DNA of 64,000 bases from CAXBOO01 sp963977425 (GTDB taxonomy: Bacteria > Bacteroidota > Bacteroidia > Flavobacteriales_D > Luteibaculaceae): assembly GCA_963977425.1 (NCBI GenBank), contig CAXBOO010000003.1:186001-250000 (forward strand), in the 5' to 3' direction. Below the pieces are notes generated by a model that was not told where the DNA came from, did no database searches, and saw only the letters and a list, made by a program, of their open reading frames with translations. Of this stretch, positions 8,179 through 16,973 are shown in pieces (position 1 is the stretch's first letter; the number at the start of each line of letters is the position of its first letter). The translations under genes and the position numbers were made by a program.

Positions 8179-9670
8179 TTACCAAAAGGGTTTTACGCAC
8201 GACTTCATCGTTGGTTTTTAAAATATAGATGGAGTATGCACCCTTAGCCCAATCACGAACTTTAATATTTAAAGGTTCAACAATCAAATTGCCATCGTTT
8301 TGCTCAAAGACAATTTGGCCTAAGGTATTCGTAACACGAATGGTTTTCGCCTTTACGTTGTCTAGTTTTATGGTAATTAATTCACTAGCTGGGTTGGGGT
8401 ACACCAACAACTCTGATTCTTTTGCAGCAGGGTAATCGTTTACCGAGGTATAATCTTCACAGCTTTCTTCGGGGAAATAATAGGTTAGGCTATCGGCGCC
8501 TTTACAATCTATGGTGGTTATCCAGCCTTGATTAAAACCACCTGCATGATCTTCAGGATAGCCAGTACCGCAGAACACAAAGCCTTCATCATCGGTGGGC
8601 TGTATGTCGTAAATGTAATGCTGTAAATCGCCATTGCGGGTGTATTCTCTGCTCCAAATGATATCGCCCGTTTCGGGATTGAACTTAATGACCAAACCTA
8701 AAAGATCGAATTCGGGCTTATGCCTGCCCGCCAATATAACGTTGCCATAGGCATCGTACAAAGGTTTGGTTAAAACCGACCCTTCCGTAAAATCCAAAAT
8801 AGAAACATCCGTCATCACTTCTGCCGTAAATCGGTTTAGCTTTATGTACTTTATGGCGCGACTGTCTGATTTTTCGGATTGTAAAAAATTAAAAGCAATG
8901 CCCAAATGGCCATCGGGAGCCAGATTGATTTCGGGACTAAACTCGGTGTAAATGCCTCCGTATGTAGTGTCCCAAAGCACATCGCCTTCAGGGTTAAGTT
9001 TTATAATCCATAAATCGTATTTGCCTGGGGCTATTTCTTGCTCGCCCACCAGTACGTAGTCGCCCTCGGGTGTTTCTATCAGTGATCGGCATGCATTTTC
9101 GTTCTCAATGCCATCTATCTTTTTTTCCCAAAGCAGTGTGCCATTGGCATCGGTTTTTACTACATACCAAGCATTTCTATCGCCCGATTCGATACGTTTT
9201 AAACCCACCATAACAATATCACCTTCTTTGGTCATTATGGCCTCCTCTAAAAACTCTATGGTTTCGGGCTCGCCATAGCGCTTTAGCCATACATTATCGC
9301 CCGATGGGGTAAAGTAGGCTAAGTAAAAATCCCATGGGGTAACATCAGCAGTATCTGCAATTATGCCCGCCACATAAAAAACACTGTCAGCCGCTAAAAC
9401 ACGTTGAGCAGCTGATGCCATAGGAGGATTGCTTAAATGTGTCAACCAAAGGCTATCGCCTTGTTCATTGCACGCGTACAAGTACGATGTTCTGTAGAGG
9501 TTTTCAAAACCTCTGCCAGCAACTATGTACCCCGTGTCGGTTACCAATATAGTACTGAACGTAGTTACTTCCTTTAATAAGCGGTTAAAATAGGGCTGGC
9601 TGTAAGCCACCTGTTGCATGCACAACCAGCCCAAGCTTAAAAAAATGATATGCCAAAGTTTACTGCGCAT
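8168..9670 (-). CDS. T9SS-exported beta-propeller-like protein, second of a tandem trio
   Basis: A 500-residue paralogue of the 6691-8178 product: signal peptide, the same propeller-like phrases (NAWYVVKTDANGTLLWEK, YDLWIIKLNPEGDVLWDT, WITTIDCKGADSL) and a type A sorting domain starting VYPNPASELI. Unlike the body, the sorting domain resembles that of the upstream 9660-10118 product: both carry an N-I-x-V-x-x-W-x-K-G core and end in -AQ. The gene therefore looks mosaic. It overlaps both neighbours by 11 bp, and both junctions read ATGC-CAGTAAA with one base different. The three genes must be one transcript. Confidence 0.85.
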   Translation of the reverse strand: MRSKLWHIIFLSLGWLCMQQVAYSQPYFNRLLKEVTTFSTILVTDTGYIVAGRGFENLYRTSYLYACNEQGDSLWLTHLSNPPMASAAQRVLAADSVFYVAGIIADTADVTPWDFYLAYFTPSGDNVWLKRYGEPETIEFLEEAIMTKEGDIVMVGLKRIESGDRNAWYVVKTDANGTLLWEKKIDGIENENACRSLIETPEGDYVLVGEQEIAPGKYDLWIIKLNPEGDVLWDTTYGGIYTEFSPEINLAPDGHLGIAFNFLQSEKSDSRAIKYIKLNRFTAEVMTDVSILDFTEGSVLTKPLYDAYGNVILAGRHKPEFDLLGLVIKFNPETGDIIWSREYTRNGDLQHYIYDIQPTDDEGFVFCGTGYPEDHAGGFNQGWITTIDCKGADSLTYYFPEESCEDYTSVNDYPAAKESELLVYPNPASELITIKLDNVKAKTIRVTNTLGQIVFEQNDGNLIVEPLNIKVRDWAKGAYSIYILKTNDEVVRKTLLVNAQ

Positions 9671-10118
9671 GCACTACAAAGTTTTTGTAAAAGGTTTTGC
9701 CGGTATTGCTTGTAGCACTAAGCAGGCACATGCCTTTTGGCCACTCTTTTACCGAAATATTCAATGATTGAAGATGTTTGTCCTCATCCATTTTTTGCTG
9801 ATACACCACTTGCCCCTGTACATTGATTATGCTTACGGTGCTTAGCTCGCCATCGTAAATGTTTAAGGTTACATTTCTGCTTGCAGGATTGGGGAATAGG
9901 CCAATGGTTTCTTCTATCAAAGCAAAGCCGCTGCCTTTATTTTGGCCTTTTTTGGCTTGTGCAAAAATGGGGGTGGGTATGGCTTCGGGTTGAGTTTTTA
10001 TTCGCTCGCCCGTTACGCTACCATACACTGCTCTGGCTGCTGAACTATTCCAATAATTCTGAGAAAAAACTGATGAACATGAAACAGATAAACAAATTAG
10101 AATAAAAAAATTCTTCAT
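9660..10118 (-). CDS. Short T9SS cargo: signal peptide, linker and sorting domain
   Basis: A 152-residue protein that is little more than a signal peptide (ending about SVFSQ), a 50-residue linker without recognisable fold, and a type A sorting domain beginning LFPNPASRNVTL and ending NFVVHAQ. It is the first gene of the T9SS trio and overlaps the second by 11 bp. It may be a surface peptide or the remnant of a larger cargo that lost its middle. The absence of any passenger domain is unusual, because type A domains normally follow a folded cargo. Function unknown. Confidence 0.75.
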   Translation of the reverse strand: MKNFFILICLSVSCSSVFSQNYWNSSAARAVYGSVTGERIKTQPEAIPTPIFAQAKKGQNKGSGFALIEETIGLFPNPASRNVTLNIYDGELSTVSIINVQGQVVYQQKMDEDKHLQSLNISVKEWPKGMCLLSATSNTGKTFYKNFVVHAQ

Positions 10119-10203
10119 AACAACGTATTGAAGCAGTGAAAGTATAGATAAAAAACAAATTATGTCCTTTTAAATTACATCCAAGCACCAATCAAAGAGG
10201 CTG

Positions 10204-10249
10204 TAAACAAAAAAATCCCGCTAAGATTGCTCTCAACGGGATTTTGAAT
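10204..10249 (-). terminator. Terminator of sucC, copy 2 of a duplicated pair
   Basis: Arms 10212-10220 and 10237-10245 form a stem on the minus strand followed by a seven-T run. The unit differs from copy 1 at 6625-6669 only in the loop (TTGC instead of AAT). Confidence 0.85.
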
Positions 10250-10267
10250 GTTTACTTTAAAAAAGAA

Positions 10268-11458
10268 TTAAGCCAATACTTCAGCTACTTTATCTGCAGC
10301 TTCTTTAAGCAACACAACAGAGTGTACTTTCAGTCCGCTATCGTCAATCAATTTTTTAGCCTCTTCAGCATTCGTTCCTTGCAAACGGATGATGATAGGC
10401 ACTTCGATGTTTCCGATGTTATTATAAGCATCTACAATACCTTGAGCAACACGATCGCATCGTACAATACCACCAAAGATGTTAACCAAAATAGCTTTCA
10501 CTTTTTTGTCCTTCAAAATGATACGGAATGCTTTTTCAACACGCTCAGCATTTGCAGTACCACCAACATCTAGGAAGTTAGCAGGCTCTCCACCAGACAA
10601 CTTAATGATGTCCATAGTAGCCATAGCCAAACCAGCACCGTTTACCATACAACCAACGTTTCCGTCAAGAGCTACATAGTTCAAATCGTACTCACCAGCT
10701 TCTACTTCAGTAGCGTTTTCTTCTAATTTATCGCGCATTGCTAAGTAATCTGGGTGACGGAACGTAGCGTTGTCATCCAAAGATACTTTTGCATCTACTG
10801 CAATAATTTTATTGTCTGAAGTTTTCAACACAGGGTTGATTTCAAACATAGAAGCATCGCAACCTTCATACGCATTGTATAAGCTAACGATGAATTTTGT
10901 CATGGCTTTAAAAGCAGCACCACTCAAACCTAAGTTGAAAGCAATTTTACGCGCTTGAAAAGCTTGAAGACCTACTTTAGGGTCAATAATTTCTTGAAAA
11001 ATAAGGTGTGGCGTTTTTTCAGCTACTTCTTCAATGTCCATTCCACCTTCAGTAGAATAAATAATGCTGTTGCGGCCAGAAGCACGGTCAAGCAATACTG
11101 ACATGTAAATTTCAGAAGTTTCTGATTCACCTGGATAGTATACATCCTGAGCAACCAATACTTTACGAACACGCTTACCTTCTGCTGAAGTTTGAGGCGT
11201 TACTAGGTCCATTCCAATAATGTTACCAGCTATGGTTTTTACCTCATCAAGGTTTTTAGCAAGTTTTACCCCACCACCTTTACCACGTCCACCTGCGTGT
11301 ACTTGGGCTTTTATAACGTACCATTCAGTACCTGTTTCGGCGTTAAGTTGTTTTGCAGCTTCTACTGCCTCCTCAGGTGTATTGGCTACAATTCCCTCCT
11401 GAATTCCTACTCCGAAACTTTTAAGAATCGACTTACCTTGATATTCGTGTAAATTCAT
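10268..11458 (-). CDS. sucC: Succinyl-CoA synthetase (ADP-forming) beta subunit
   Basis: A 396-residue protein, the standard length for SucC. It begins MNLHEYQGKSILKSFGV, the ATP-grasp N terminus, has the phosphate-binding VHAGGRGKGGGVKLA near residue 53, and the C-terminal CoA-ligase part contains LDVGGTANAERV and VNIFGGIVRCDRVAQGI. With the alpha subunit (SucD, not in this window) it converts succinyl-CoA to succinate with ATP formation in the TCA cycle. It is monocistronic, with a clear promoter upstream and a terminator immediately downstream. Confidence 0.97.
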   Translation of the reverse strand: MNLHEYQGKSILKSFGVGIQEGIVANTPEEAVEAAKQLNAETGTEWYVIKAQVHAGGRGKGGGVKLAKNLDEVKTIAGNIIGMDLVTPQTSAEGKRVRKVLVAQDVYYPGESETSEIYMSVLLDRASGRNSIIYSTEGGMDIEEVAEKTPHLIFQEIIDPKVGLQAFQARKIAFNLGLSGAAFKAMTKFIVSLYNAYEGCDASMFEINPVLKTSDNKIIAVDAKVSLDDNATFRHPDYLAMRDKLEENATEVEAGEYDLNYVALDGNVGCMVNGAGLAMATMDIIKLSGGEPANFLDVGGTANAERVEKAFRIILKDKKVKAILVNIFGGIVRCDRVAQGIVDAYNNIGNIEVPIIIRLQGTNAEEAKKLIDDSGLKVHSVVLLKEAADKVAEVLA

Positions 11459-11477
11459 TTGTTATATTTTGGCTGCC

Positions 11478-11508
11478 CAAAAGTAATGGCTTTGATGAAT
11501 TATTCAAA
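11478..11508 (-). promoter_or_regulatory. Promoter of sucC, Bacteroidetes type
   Basis: On the minus strand TTTG (11505-11508) is followed after 19 bp by TACTTTTG (11478-11485), matching TTTG-N19-21-TAnnTTTG. Transcription would begin about 13 bp before the sucC ATG. Confidence 0.75.
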
Positions 11509-11539
11509 TGCTATTGCATAATAATCCGCATATTTTATC

Positions 11540-12199
11540 ATGATTGTTGCCAAAAACATTTTTAAATCCTACCAAAACCAAGCGGTATTGTCCGATTGTA
11601 ACTTTTTGGGCTCCAATTCAAAACTCATTGCAATTCTTGGGGCTTCGGGTTCTGGAAAAAGTACTTTCCTCAATATTCTCGGCGGGATTGAACAACCAGA
11701 TAAAGGAACAATAAGCATCAATGGCAAGATTTACAGCACGTTAAAAGACAAAGAACAAGCTGAAATTCGCAATAAACAAATTGGATTTGTTTTTCAAGAA
11801 CATCGTTTATTGCCTGAGTTAAGCGCATTAGAAAATGTTCTACTTCCTGTAAGAATTGCCAATGAATCTATTTCAGAAGCTAAAAAAAGAGCTCAAGGCC
11901 TTTTTGAAATACTGGGTGTAGATGGCTTGGAAAATAAAATGCCCGCGGAATTGTCTGGTGGTGAAAAACAACGTTTTGCTGTTGCAAGAGCATTGATCAA
12001 TGAGGCCGATACCATTTTAGCAGATGAACCTAGCGGTGCTTTGGATAATAAAAACGCCGAAAACCTACTTGATCTCTTTTTATCGGTGCGCGACAAATTG
12101 TCTAAAACCATCATATTCGTAACACACAACGAAACTTTAGCTGCCAAATCGGATGAAATTTGGAGAATGAACGATGGACAACTCAGCCGTGAAAATTAA
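11540..12199 (+). CDS. ABC transporter ATP-binding protein (LolD/MacB type)
   Basis: A 219-residue stand-alone ABC ATPase. Walker A is GASGSGKST near residue 35, the Q-loop is in GFVFQEHRLLPELS, the signature is LSGGEKQRFAVARAL, Walker B is TILADEPSGALD, and the switch His is in FVTHNETLA. The size and the EHRLLPELSALENVLLPV phrase fit the LolD/MacB/FtsE class, which powers lipoprotein release or mechanotransmission across the inner membrane. No permease gene is adjacent, so its partner must be elsewhere and I give no symbol. Its 3' end overlaps the DUF2400 gene by 26 bp. Confidence 0.88.
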   Translation: MIVAKNIFKSYQNQAVLSDCNFLGSNSKLIAILGASGSGKSTFLNILGGIEQPDKGTISINGKIYSTLKDKEQAEIRNKQIGFVFQEHRLLPELSALENVLLPVRIANESISEAKKRAQGLFEILGVDGLENKMPAELSGGEKQRFAVARALINEADTILADEPSGALDNKNAENLLDLFLSVRDKLSKTIIFVTHNETLAAKSDEIWRMNDGQLSREN

Positions 12200-12977
12200 A
12201 ACTCTCAAACCTTTCCTTGACGATCAGTTTGCTCTTATTCAACCTAACCTTGAAGAGTTTTTAAGAGATGACCCTGTTCACATTCCAAAACAATTCTCTA
12301 AAAAAGAAGACATAGAAATCAGTGCTTTTCTTACTGCGACTATAGCTTGGGGGCAACGAAAAACCATCATCAACAATGCCAATAAATTGGTAGAATTGAT
12401 GGACCATCAACCGCACGACTTCATAGTGAATCACACTGATTCGGATTTAAAATCGTTTGAAAAATTTGTTCACCGAACATTCAACGCATCCGACCTACTC
12501 TTTTTTATACATCGCTTAAAACGCATTTACACTGAATCTACCGACTTAGAATCATTCATGATTTCTGATAAATCGGCAACAGATTTGGGGCAAATTTTGT
12601 CTGATTTTAAACACCATTTTTTCGATTTAGATTATTTACCTCGCAGCACAAAACATGTTGCCGACCCATTAAAAGGATCTACAGCTAAAAGACTTTTGAT
12701 GTTCCTACGATGGATGGTTAGAAACGATTTAGCCGACTTTGGAATTTGGAAAAGCTTGCAACCGGCACAACTCTTACCTCCGGTTGATGTACACAGTGCT
12801 AAATTTGCTCGTGCAATGGGTTTATTGGACAGGAAGCAAAACGATTGGAAAGCCGTTTCGGAATTAGGAAACAATTTAAAATCCATAGACTCCTTAGACC
12901 CAGTGAAATACGATTATGTTTTGTACGGCATGGGGGCTTTTTCGTTTTTTAGACCATTATCTGACTTAAGATTATAA
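12174..12977 (+). CDS. TIGR02757/DUF2400 family protein
   Basis: A 267-residue helical protein of the family known as TIGR02757 (DUF2400). Typical features are DDPVHIPKQFSKKEDIEISAF, the AWGQRKTIINNA helix, and a C-terminal LLPPVDVHSAKFARAMGLL segment that resembles the helical domain of DNA glycosylase-like proteins. The family is widespread but its biochemical role is not established; a nucleic acid link is suggested only by that likeness. The start lies within the ABC ATPase gene, and the BatA-type gene follows after 10 bp, so the genes are translationally linked. Confidence 0.8.
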   Translation: MDNSAVKIKTLKPFLDDQFALIQPNLEEFLRDDPVHIPKQFSKKEDIEISAFLTATIAWGQRKTIINNANKLVELMDHQPHDFIVNHTDSDLKSFEKFVHRTFNASDLLFFIHRLKRIYTESTDLESFMISDKSATDLGQILSDFKHHFFDLDYLPRSTKHVADPLKGSTAKRLLMFLRWMVRNDLADFGIWKSLQPAQLLPPVDVHSAKFARAMGLLDRKQNDWKAVSELGNNLKSIDSLDPVKYDYVLYGMGAFSFFRPLSDLRL

Positions 12978-12987
12978 TTTTGCGCTG

Positions 12988-14931
12988 ATGAATTTTGGAA
13001 ACCCGGCTTTTCTCTATGTCCTTCCAGTGGTTTTGATACCAATCGTAATTCATTTTTTAAAACTCTACAAAACAACAACCTTCTACTACTCTAGAGTTGA
13101 GGACATTAAACGCTTAAAGAAGGATCAAAAGAAAGTAAAGCAATTGCGAGATTGGCTTACTTTATTGCTTAGAACATTGGCTATATTGTTTTTGGTATTG
13201 GCTTTTGCTAAACCTTCATTTGCACCAAAACAAGATCTAATTACTGACAAAAACACGCCATTGCATTTTGTAATTGACAATAGCCCCAGCAATTTATTGG
13301 GTTCTGACAATGGTTTGACAGCCTACAAAACCGCAGCAATCAACGCGCTTGAAAATTTACCGGAAAATCAAAGCATAACTCTATCATTTGCAGATCAAAC
13401 TTTAGAAAATGTATTGATCAATGACGCCATTAAAGCAGTAAGCAATTTGCAGATAGCCAATCAAACATTCAATACTGCAACTGTCTCTGATACCTTAGCT
13501 AAGAAAATTGTTTTTACAGATTTTCAATCTTCAGAATGGAGTCAAATCGATGGAAAAAACTCATTCTACTATTCTTCTGAAAGTACTTCAAGTAATATCT
13601 CCATCGATACAGCTTATGCCATTAATAATCAAGGTGTTTCTGAAGAAAAATTATTGATCGTTCAGTTTTCTAAAACTGCAAATGCCGATGCGAAAACATC
13701 TTTTGAATTGGCAATTGATCAACATAAAAACATCAATAAAATAATTGATTTTGGAACCGAAAATACACTGTCAGACACTTTGAAAATTGCATCCGACAGC
13801 AGTTTATTTTCATCCTTAACATTATCAATAGAAGACCCAAACGGTCTCTTGTTCGACAATGAGTACTATGTAAGTCTAGCACCGAGAAAAAAAGCTACGG
13901 TTTTAGTTTATGGTCCAAATGACAACAACCCTGTATTCGAAAAACTATTGAGTCGTGACAGCGATTTCAACTACCAATATTTAAAACAAGGACGCGATAA
14001 TTTCACCGATAAACTGTACAACAACCTACTGATAGTTGCGGGCATCAATAGCATCGATGTAAATTTAAAGGCAGAAATTCAGCGATTATCAAAAACTGGA
14101 GGTTCTTGTTTGTTTTTCCCAGGAAACAACATCGATGAAAGTGTTAATGCATTTCTTGAAACGTTTCAAGTATCCTTGTTCAAACAAGACATTGGAGACA
14201 ACCAAATTCAATCGTTTAATTTCCAACACCCCTACTTTAAAAACGTCTTCGAACAAATTCCAAACAACCCCAGCTTGCCTAGTGCATCTGAAGTGTATAC
14301 AATCAACAATGTACAAGGCTATAGTGAATTGATAAAAGGTGTTTACGGTAGTTTAGCCGCACAAATCAACACACAAGACTTTCATTTTATTCTTACAGGC
14401 ATACCGTACACAAAAACCAATATTAACACATCGTTTTTTCAACACGCTCTTTTTGTTCCTTTCACATTAAAAGCATTGGAATTGCACCAATCGGAAAACG
14501 AATCGACGAGCATTATTGCAACTAGACTGTATTCTTCTAAACTCAATGATGGTGTTGCAAAATTGATGCATAATGGAGTTAGCATAGCCGAACTGCCTTG
14601 GCAAAAACAGTTTGGCAAAAGTTTTTTAAACCTTGAAGGCATTTCGTTATCAGCAGGGTTTTATGAATTGAATACAGGAATAGATACAGAATTGATAGCC
14701 ATCAATGCGCCTCGTTTAGAGAGTAATTTGAATTTTTTATCGGAAGTTATTTTAGAAGAAAAAGGATTTCAAAAAGCCGATGTATTAGGCAATGGAAGCC
14801 ACAATTCTTTATTGGATTTTGATAACAACGATGCCTATTTATTTTTTGGATTGATGTTCATTTGTTTACTACTAGAAAGCCTTATCAATAAATTCTTGAG
14901 TCATGAAAGTAAAGCAGTACAACGGGGTTAA
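12988..14931 (+). CDS. BatA-domain double-transmembrane protein
   Basis: A 647-residue protein beginning MNFGNPAFLYVLPVVLIPI, the aerotolerance BatA N-terminal domain (two transmembrane helices, about residues 5-25 and 57-75, TIGR02226). A large extracytoplasmic region follows, with a von Willebrand-like start (HFVIDNSPSNLLGSDNG) that lacks a complete MIDAS pattern. A single hydrophobic helix lies near the C terminus (YLFFGLMFICLLLESL). In Bacteroidota such proteins are often encoded next to dihydroorotase-like genes, as here, where the next start is 29 bp inside this gene. Probably an inner-membrane protein with a periplasmic domain; function not established. Confidence 0.82.
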   Translation: MNFGNPAFLYVLPVVLIPIVIHFLKLYKTTTFYYSRVEDIKRLKKDQKKVKQLRDWLTLLLRTLAILFLVLAFAKPSFAPKQDLITDKNTPLHFVIDNSPSNLLGSDNGLTAYKTAAINALENLPENQSITLSFADQTLENVLINDAIKAVSNLQIANQTFNTATVSDTLAKKIVFTDFQSSEWSQIDGKNSFYYSSESTSSNISIDTAYAINNQGVSEEKLLIVQFSKTANADAKTSFELAIDQHKNINKIIDFGTENTLSDTLKIASDSSLFSSLTLSIEDPNGLLFDNEYYVSLAPRKKATVLVYGPNDNNPVFEKLLSRDSDFNYQYLKQGRDNFTDKLYNNLLIVAGINSIDVNLKAEIQRLSKTGGSCLFFPGNNIDESVNAFLETFQVSLFKQDIGDNQIQSFNFQHPYFKNVFEQIPNNPSLPSASEVYTINNVQGYSELIKGVYGSLAAQINTQDFHFILTGIPYTKTNINTSFFQHALFVPFTLKALELHQSENESTSIIATRLYSSKLNDGVAKLMHNGVSIAELPWQKQFGKSFLNLEGISLSAGFYELNTGIDTELIAINAPRLESNLNFLSEVILEEKGFQKADVLGNGSHNSLLDFDNNDAYLFFGLMFICLLLESLINKFLSHESKAVQRG

Positions 14932-16096
14932 ATTATACGACGTAACGTCAGAATTTCATTTAAAATTGGTAGATGTCTCTATCGATTCCAAAGGCTTTAC
15001 CATCTCTCCTTCTAAAGAAACAGTTGCACAATACGAAGCGTCGCCAGCATGGGTAGAATTTTTATCCAACTTCTGCGATCCTGGTTATGAGCACAAAGAA
15101 ACTTTAGAAAACGGAATAAAATTGGCTCAAAAATCTGGTTTTATGGCTGTTGGCATATCGCCATTGAATCAACCCAAAACAGAAAGCAAGGCCGCTATAA
15201 AATACTTGTTATCTGAAAACACAAAAAAAACTTCGGCTTTGCCTTTTGCTACTCTAACCACCGATGCTCAAGGAAAAGATTTGACCGAAATATTGGATCT
15301 TAACCAAAACGGAGCAGCAGGTTTTTACGATGGAAAAAAAGGCTTGTCTGACAAATTATTGTCAAAGGCATTACTCTACAGCTTAAAGAAAGATGCACTC
15401 ATATGCATGCACCCTAGCAACAATATGTTGAATGAAAGTGCCGTAGTTAACGAAAGTCTTAACGGTGTACTTACAGGTCTTAAAACAAGTCCATCGTTAT
15501 CCGAGTTTGGAGCAGTTAGAGCTGCATTAGATGTACTTGAATATACCGGAGGTCGCTTGCATTTTCATTTGATATCAGCCAAGGAAAGTGTTGATTTGAT
15601 TAAGGCAGCAAAAAAGAAAAACCTAAATGTTACTTGCTCCGTTGCATTCCATCATTTGATTCATACCGATGAGGTAAATCAAGAGTTTGACAGCCATCTT
15701 AAAATTTGGCCGCCATTCAGAACAGAAAAAGATAAAAAGGCACTGATAGCAGGTGTTAAAGACGGAACCATTGATATTATTTGTGCCGATCACCAACCCG
15801 TAGATTTAGAGAATAAAGCTTGCGAATACGGTATTGCTGAAGAAGGTATTAACGGCTTAAGCCACATGATGCCAATGCTTCATAAACATTTTGCTAAAAC
15901 AGCTGCTTGGGAAAACATATTAAAAGCTGTTAGCACCAACCCTGCTAAGGTTTTAAATGTATCGCAACCAAGTTTGAACATTTGGTCTTTAGAAGGCAAG
16001 AAATCGCTTCTAAATATCAACGACAGCTTTAGTGAAAACTCTCCTTATACAGGTTTAGAAACATCGTTTGAGATATTAGAAAGCCTTAGAAATTAA
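14903..16096 (+). CDS. Dihydroorotase-like protein with degraded metal site
   Basis: A 397-residue amidohydrolase-fold protein of the class I dihydroorotase family. The register is clear from FCDPGYEHKETLENG, GFYDGKK, ICMHPSN, LHFHLISAKES and IICADHQPV. The canonical D-x-H-x-H-x-R metal motif is missing: the matching site reads EFLSNFCDPG with no histidine. Later positions are partly kept (His in CMHPSN, His in HFHLIS, Asp-His in ADHQPV). It is therefore probably catalytically inactive or changed, like the non-catalytic dihydroorotase homologues that partner aspartate transcarbamoylase in some bacteria. That role is inference; a second, active pyrC would be needed in the genome. Confidence 0.82.
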   Translation: MKVKQYNGVKLYDVTSEFHLKLVDVSIDSKGFTISPSKETVAQYEASPAWVEFLSNFCDPGYEHKETLENGIKLAQKSGFMAVGISPLNQPKTESKAAIKYLLSENTKKTSALPFATLTTDAQGKDLTEILDLNQNGAAGFYDGKKGLSDKLLSKALLYSLKKDALICMHPSNNMLNESAVVNESLNGVLTGLKTSPSLSEFGAVRAALDVLEYTGGRLHFHLISAKESVDLIKAAKKKNLNVTCSVAFHHLIHTDEVNQEFDSHLKIWPPFRTEKDKKALIAGVKDGTIDIICADHQPVDLENKACEYGIAEEGINGLSHMMPMLHKHFAKTAAWENILKAVSTNPAKVLNVSQPSLNIWSLEGKKSLLNINDSFSENSPYTGLETSFEILESLRN

Positions 16097-16856
16097 TTTT
16101 CAACCCATCGTAAGCCAAGGTTACACTTTCTGGTAAAGTAGCTTGTACCGAAGCATGTGTACCTAATAAATGACTAATGTGGGTGAAGTACGTTTTTTTC
16201 GCTCCTATTTTTTTGCTTATTTCAAGCGCTTCTTCAAGATTAAAATGGCTGTGATGCGTTTCTATTCTTAAGGCATTTACTATCAAAACATCCAAGCCTT
16301 TTAATGCATCCATTGTATGGTCTGGAATTGAGCTTGCATCCGTAATATAGGCCAATTTAGCACCGATTTTATAACCCAAAATATTCAATTTACCGTGACG
16401 AATATCCACGGGTTTCACTTGTAAGTCTTCAACAGAAACAATGTCTTTATTTCCAATGCAACGATAATCAAAAGAAGGCGCTCCTGGATATACCTTGTCA
16501 CCAAATGCATAATGGTAATCTCTTTTCAAAGACTTTTCAACATCGGCATTGCCAAAAAGTTTTATATTTTTTTTTTGCTTGAAATAGTAAGGCCTAACAT
16601 CGTCTAAACCTGCCGTATGATCGCGATGCTCATGGGTATAAAAAATAGCATCTATAGCCTTCGGTGTATGCAACAACAACTGTTGTCTTAAATCAGGACC
16701 ACTATCTATAAGAATCTCACTGTTAGTGCTTTGCACCAATACAGAACTTCTTAAACGCTTGTCTTTTGAGTCATTACTTGTACAAACATCACAGTCGCAA
16801 CCTATAAAAGGCACGCCACTAGAAGTACCTGTTCCTAAAAAAGTAAGTGCATTCAT
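16086..16856 (-). CDS. PhnP-like metallo-beta-lactamase-fold phosphodiesterase
   Basis: A 256-residue MBL-fold hydrolase. The N terminus carries FLGTGTSSGVPFIGCDCDVC, typical of the PhnP/LipB-associated group including its structural zinc-binding cysteines; the catalytic metal motif is THEHRDHTAG (H-x-H-x-D-H). Later ligands are likely in DIRHG and YITDASS, and the last His in FTHISHLLGTH. Family members open cyclic phosphodiesters, such as cyclic ribosyl phosphate or nucleotides. The true substrate here is unknown. It converges with the dihydroorotase-like gene, overlapping by 11 bp, and is divergent from the 16974 gene. Confidence 0.88.
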   Translation of the reverse strand: MNALTFLGTGTSSGVPFIGCDCDVCTSNDSKDKRLRSSVLVQSTNSEILIDSGPDLRQQLLLHTPKAIDAIFYTHEHRDHTAGLDDVRPYYFKQKKNIKLFGNADVEKSLKRDYHYAFGDKVYPGAPSFDYRCIGNKDIVSVEDLQVKPVDIRHGKLNILGYKIGAKLAYITDASSIPDHTMDALKGLDVLIVNALRIETHHSHFNLEEALEISKKIGAKKTYFTHISHLLGTHASVQATLPESVTLAYDGLKINF

Positions 16857-16973
16857 CGAGGTAAAATTAGCAGCTTTCGTGGGTTCTCAAAATTTAAAAT
16901 GTATGCATGCATATCAATTCAAAAATCATTATTTCATACATTTCGGAATAATTGAAAAAGCGAAGCAAACATA

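Noticed and set aside
11540..12199. LolD with its LolCE partner
   Set aside because: No permease gene lies next to it, so the Lol assignment cannot be supported beyond the ATPase class.
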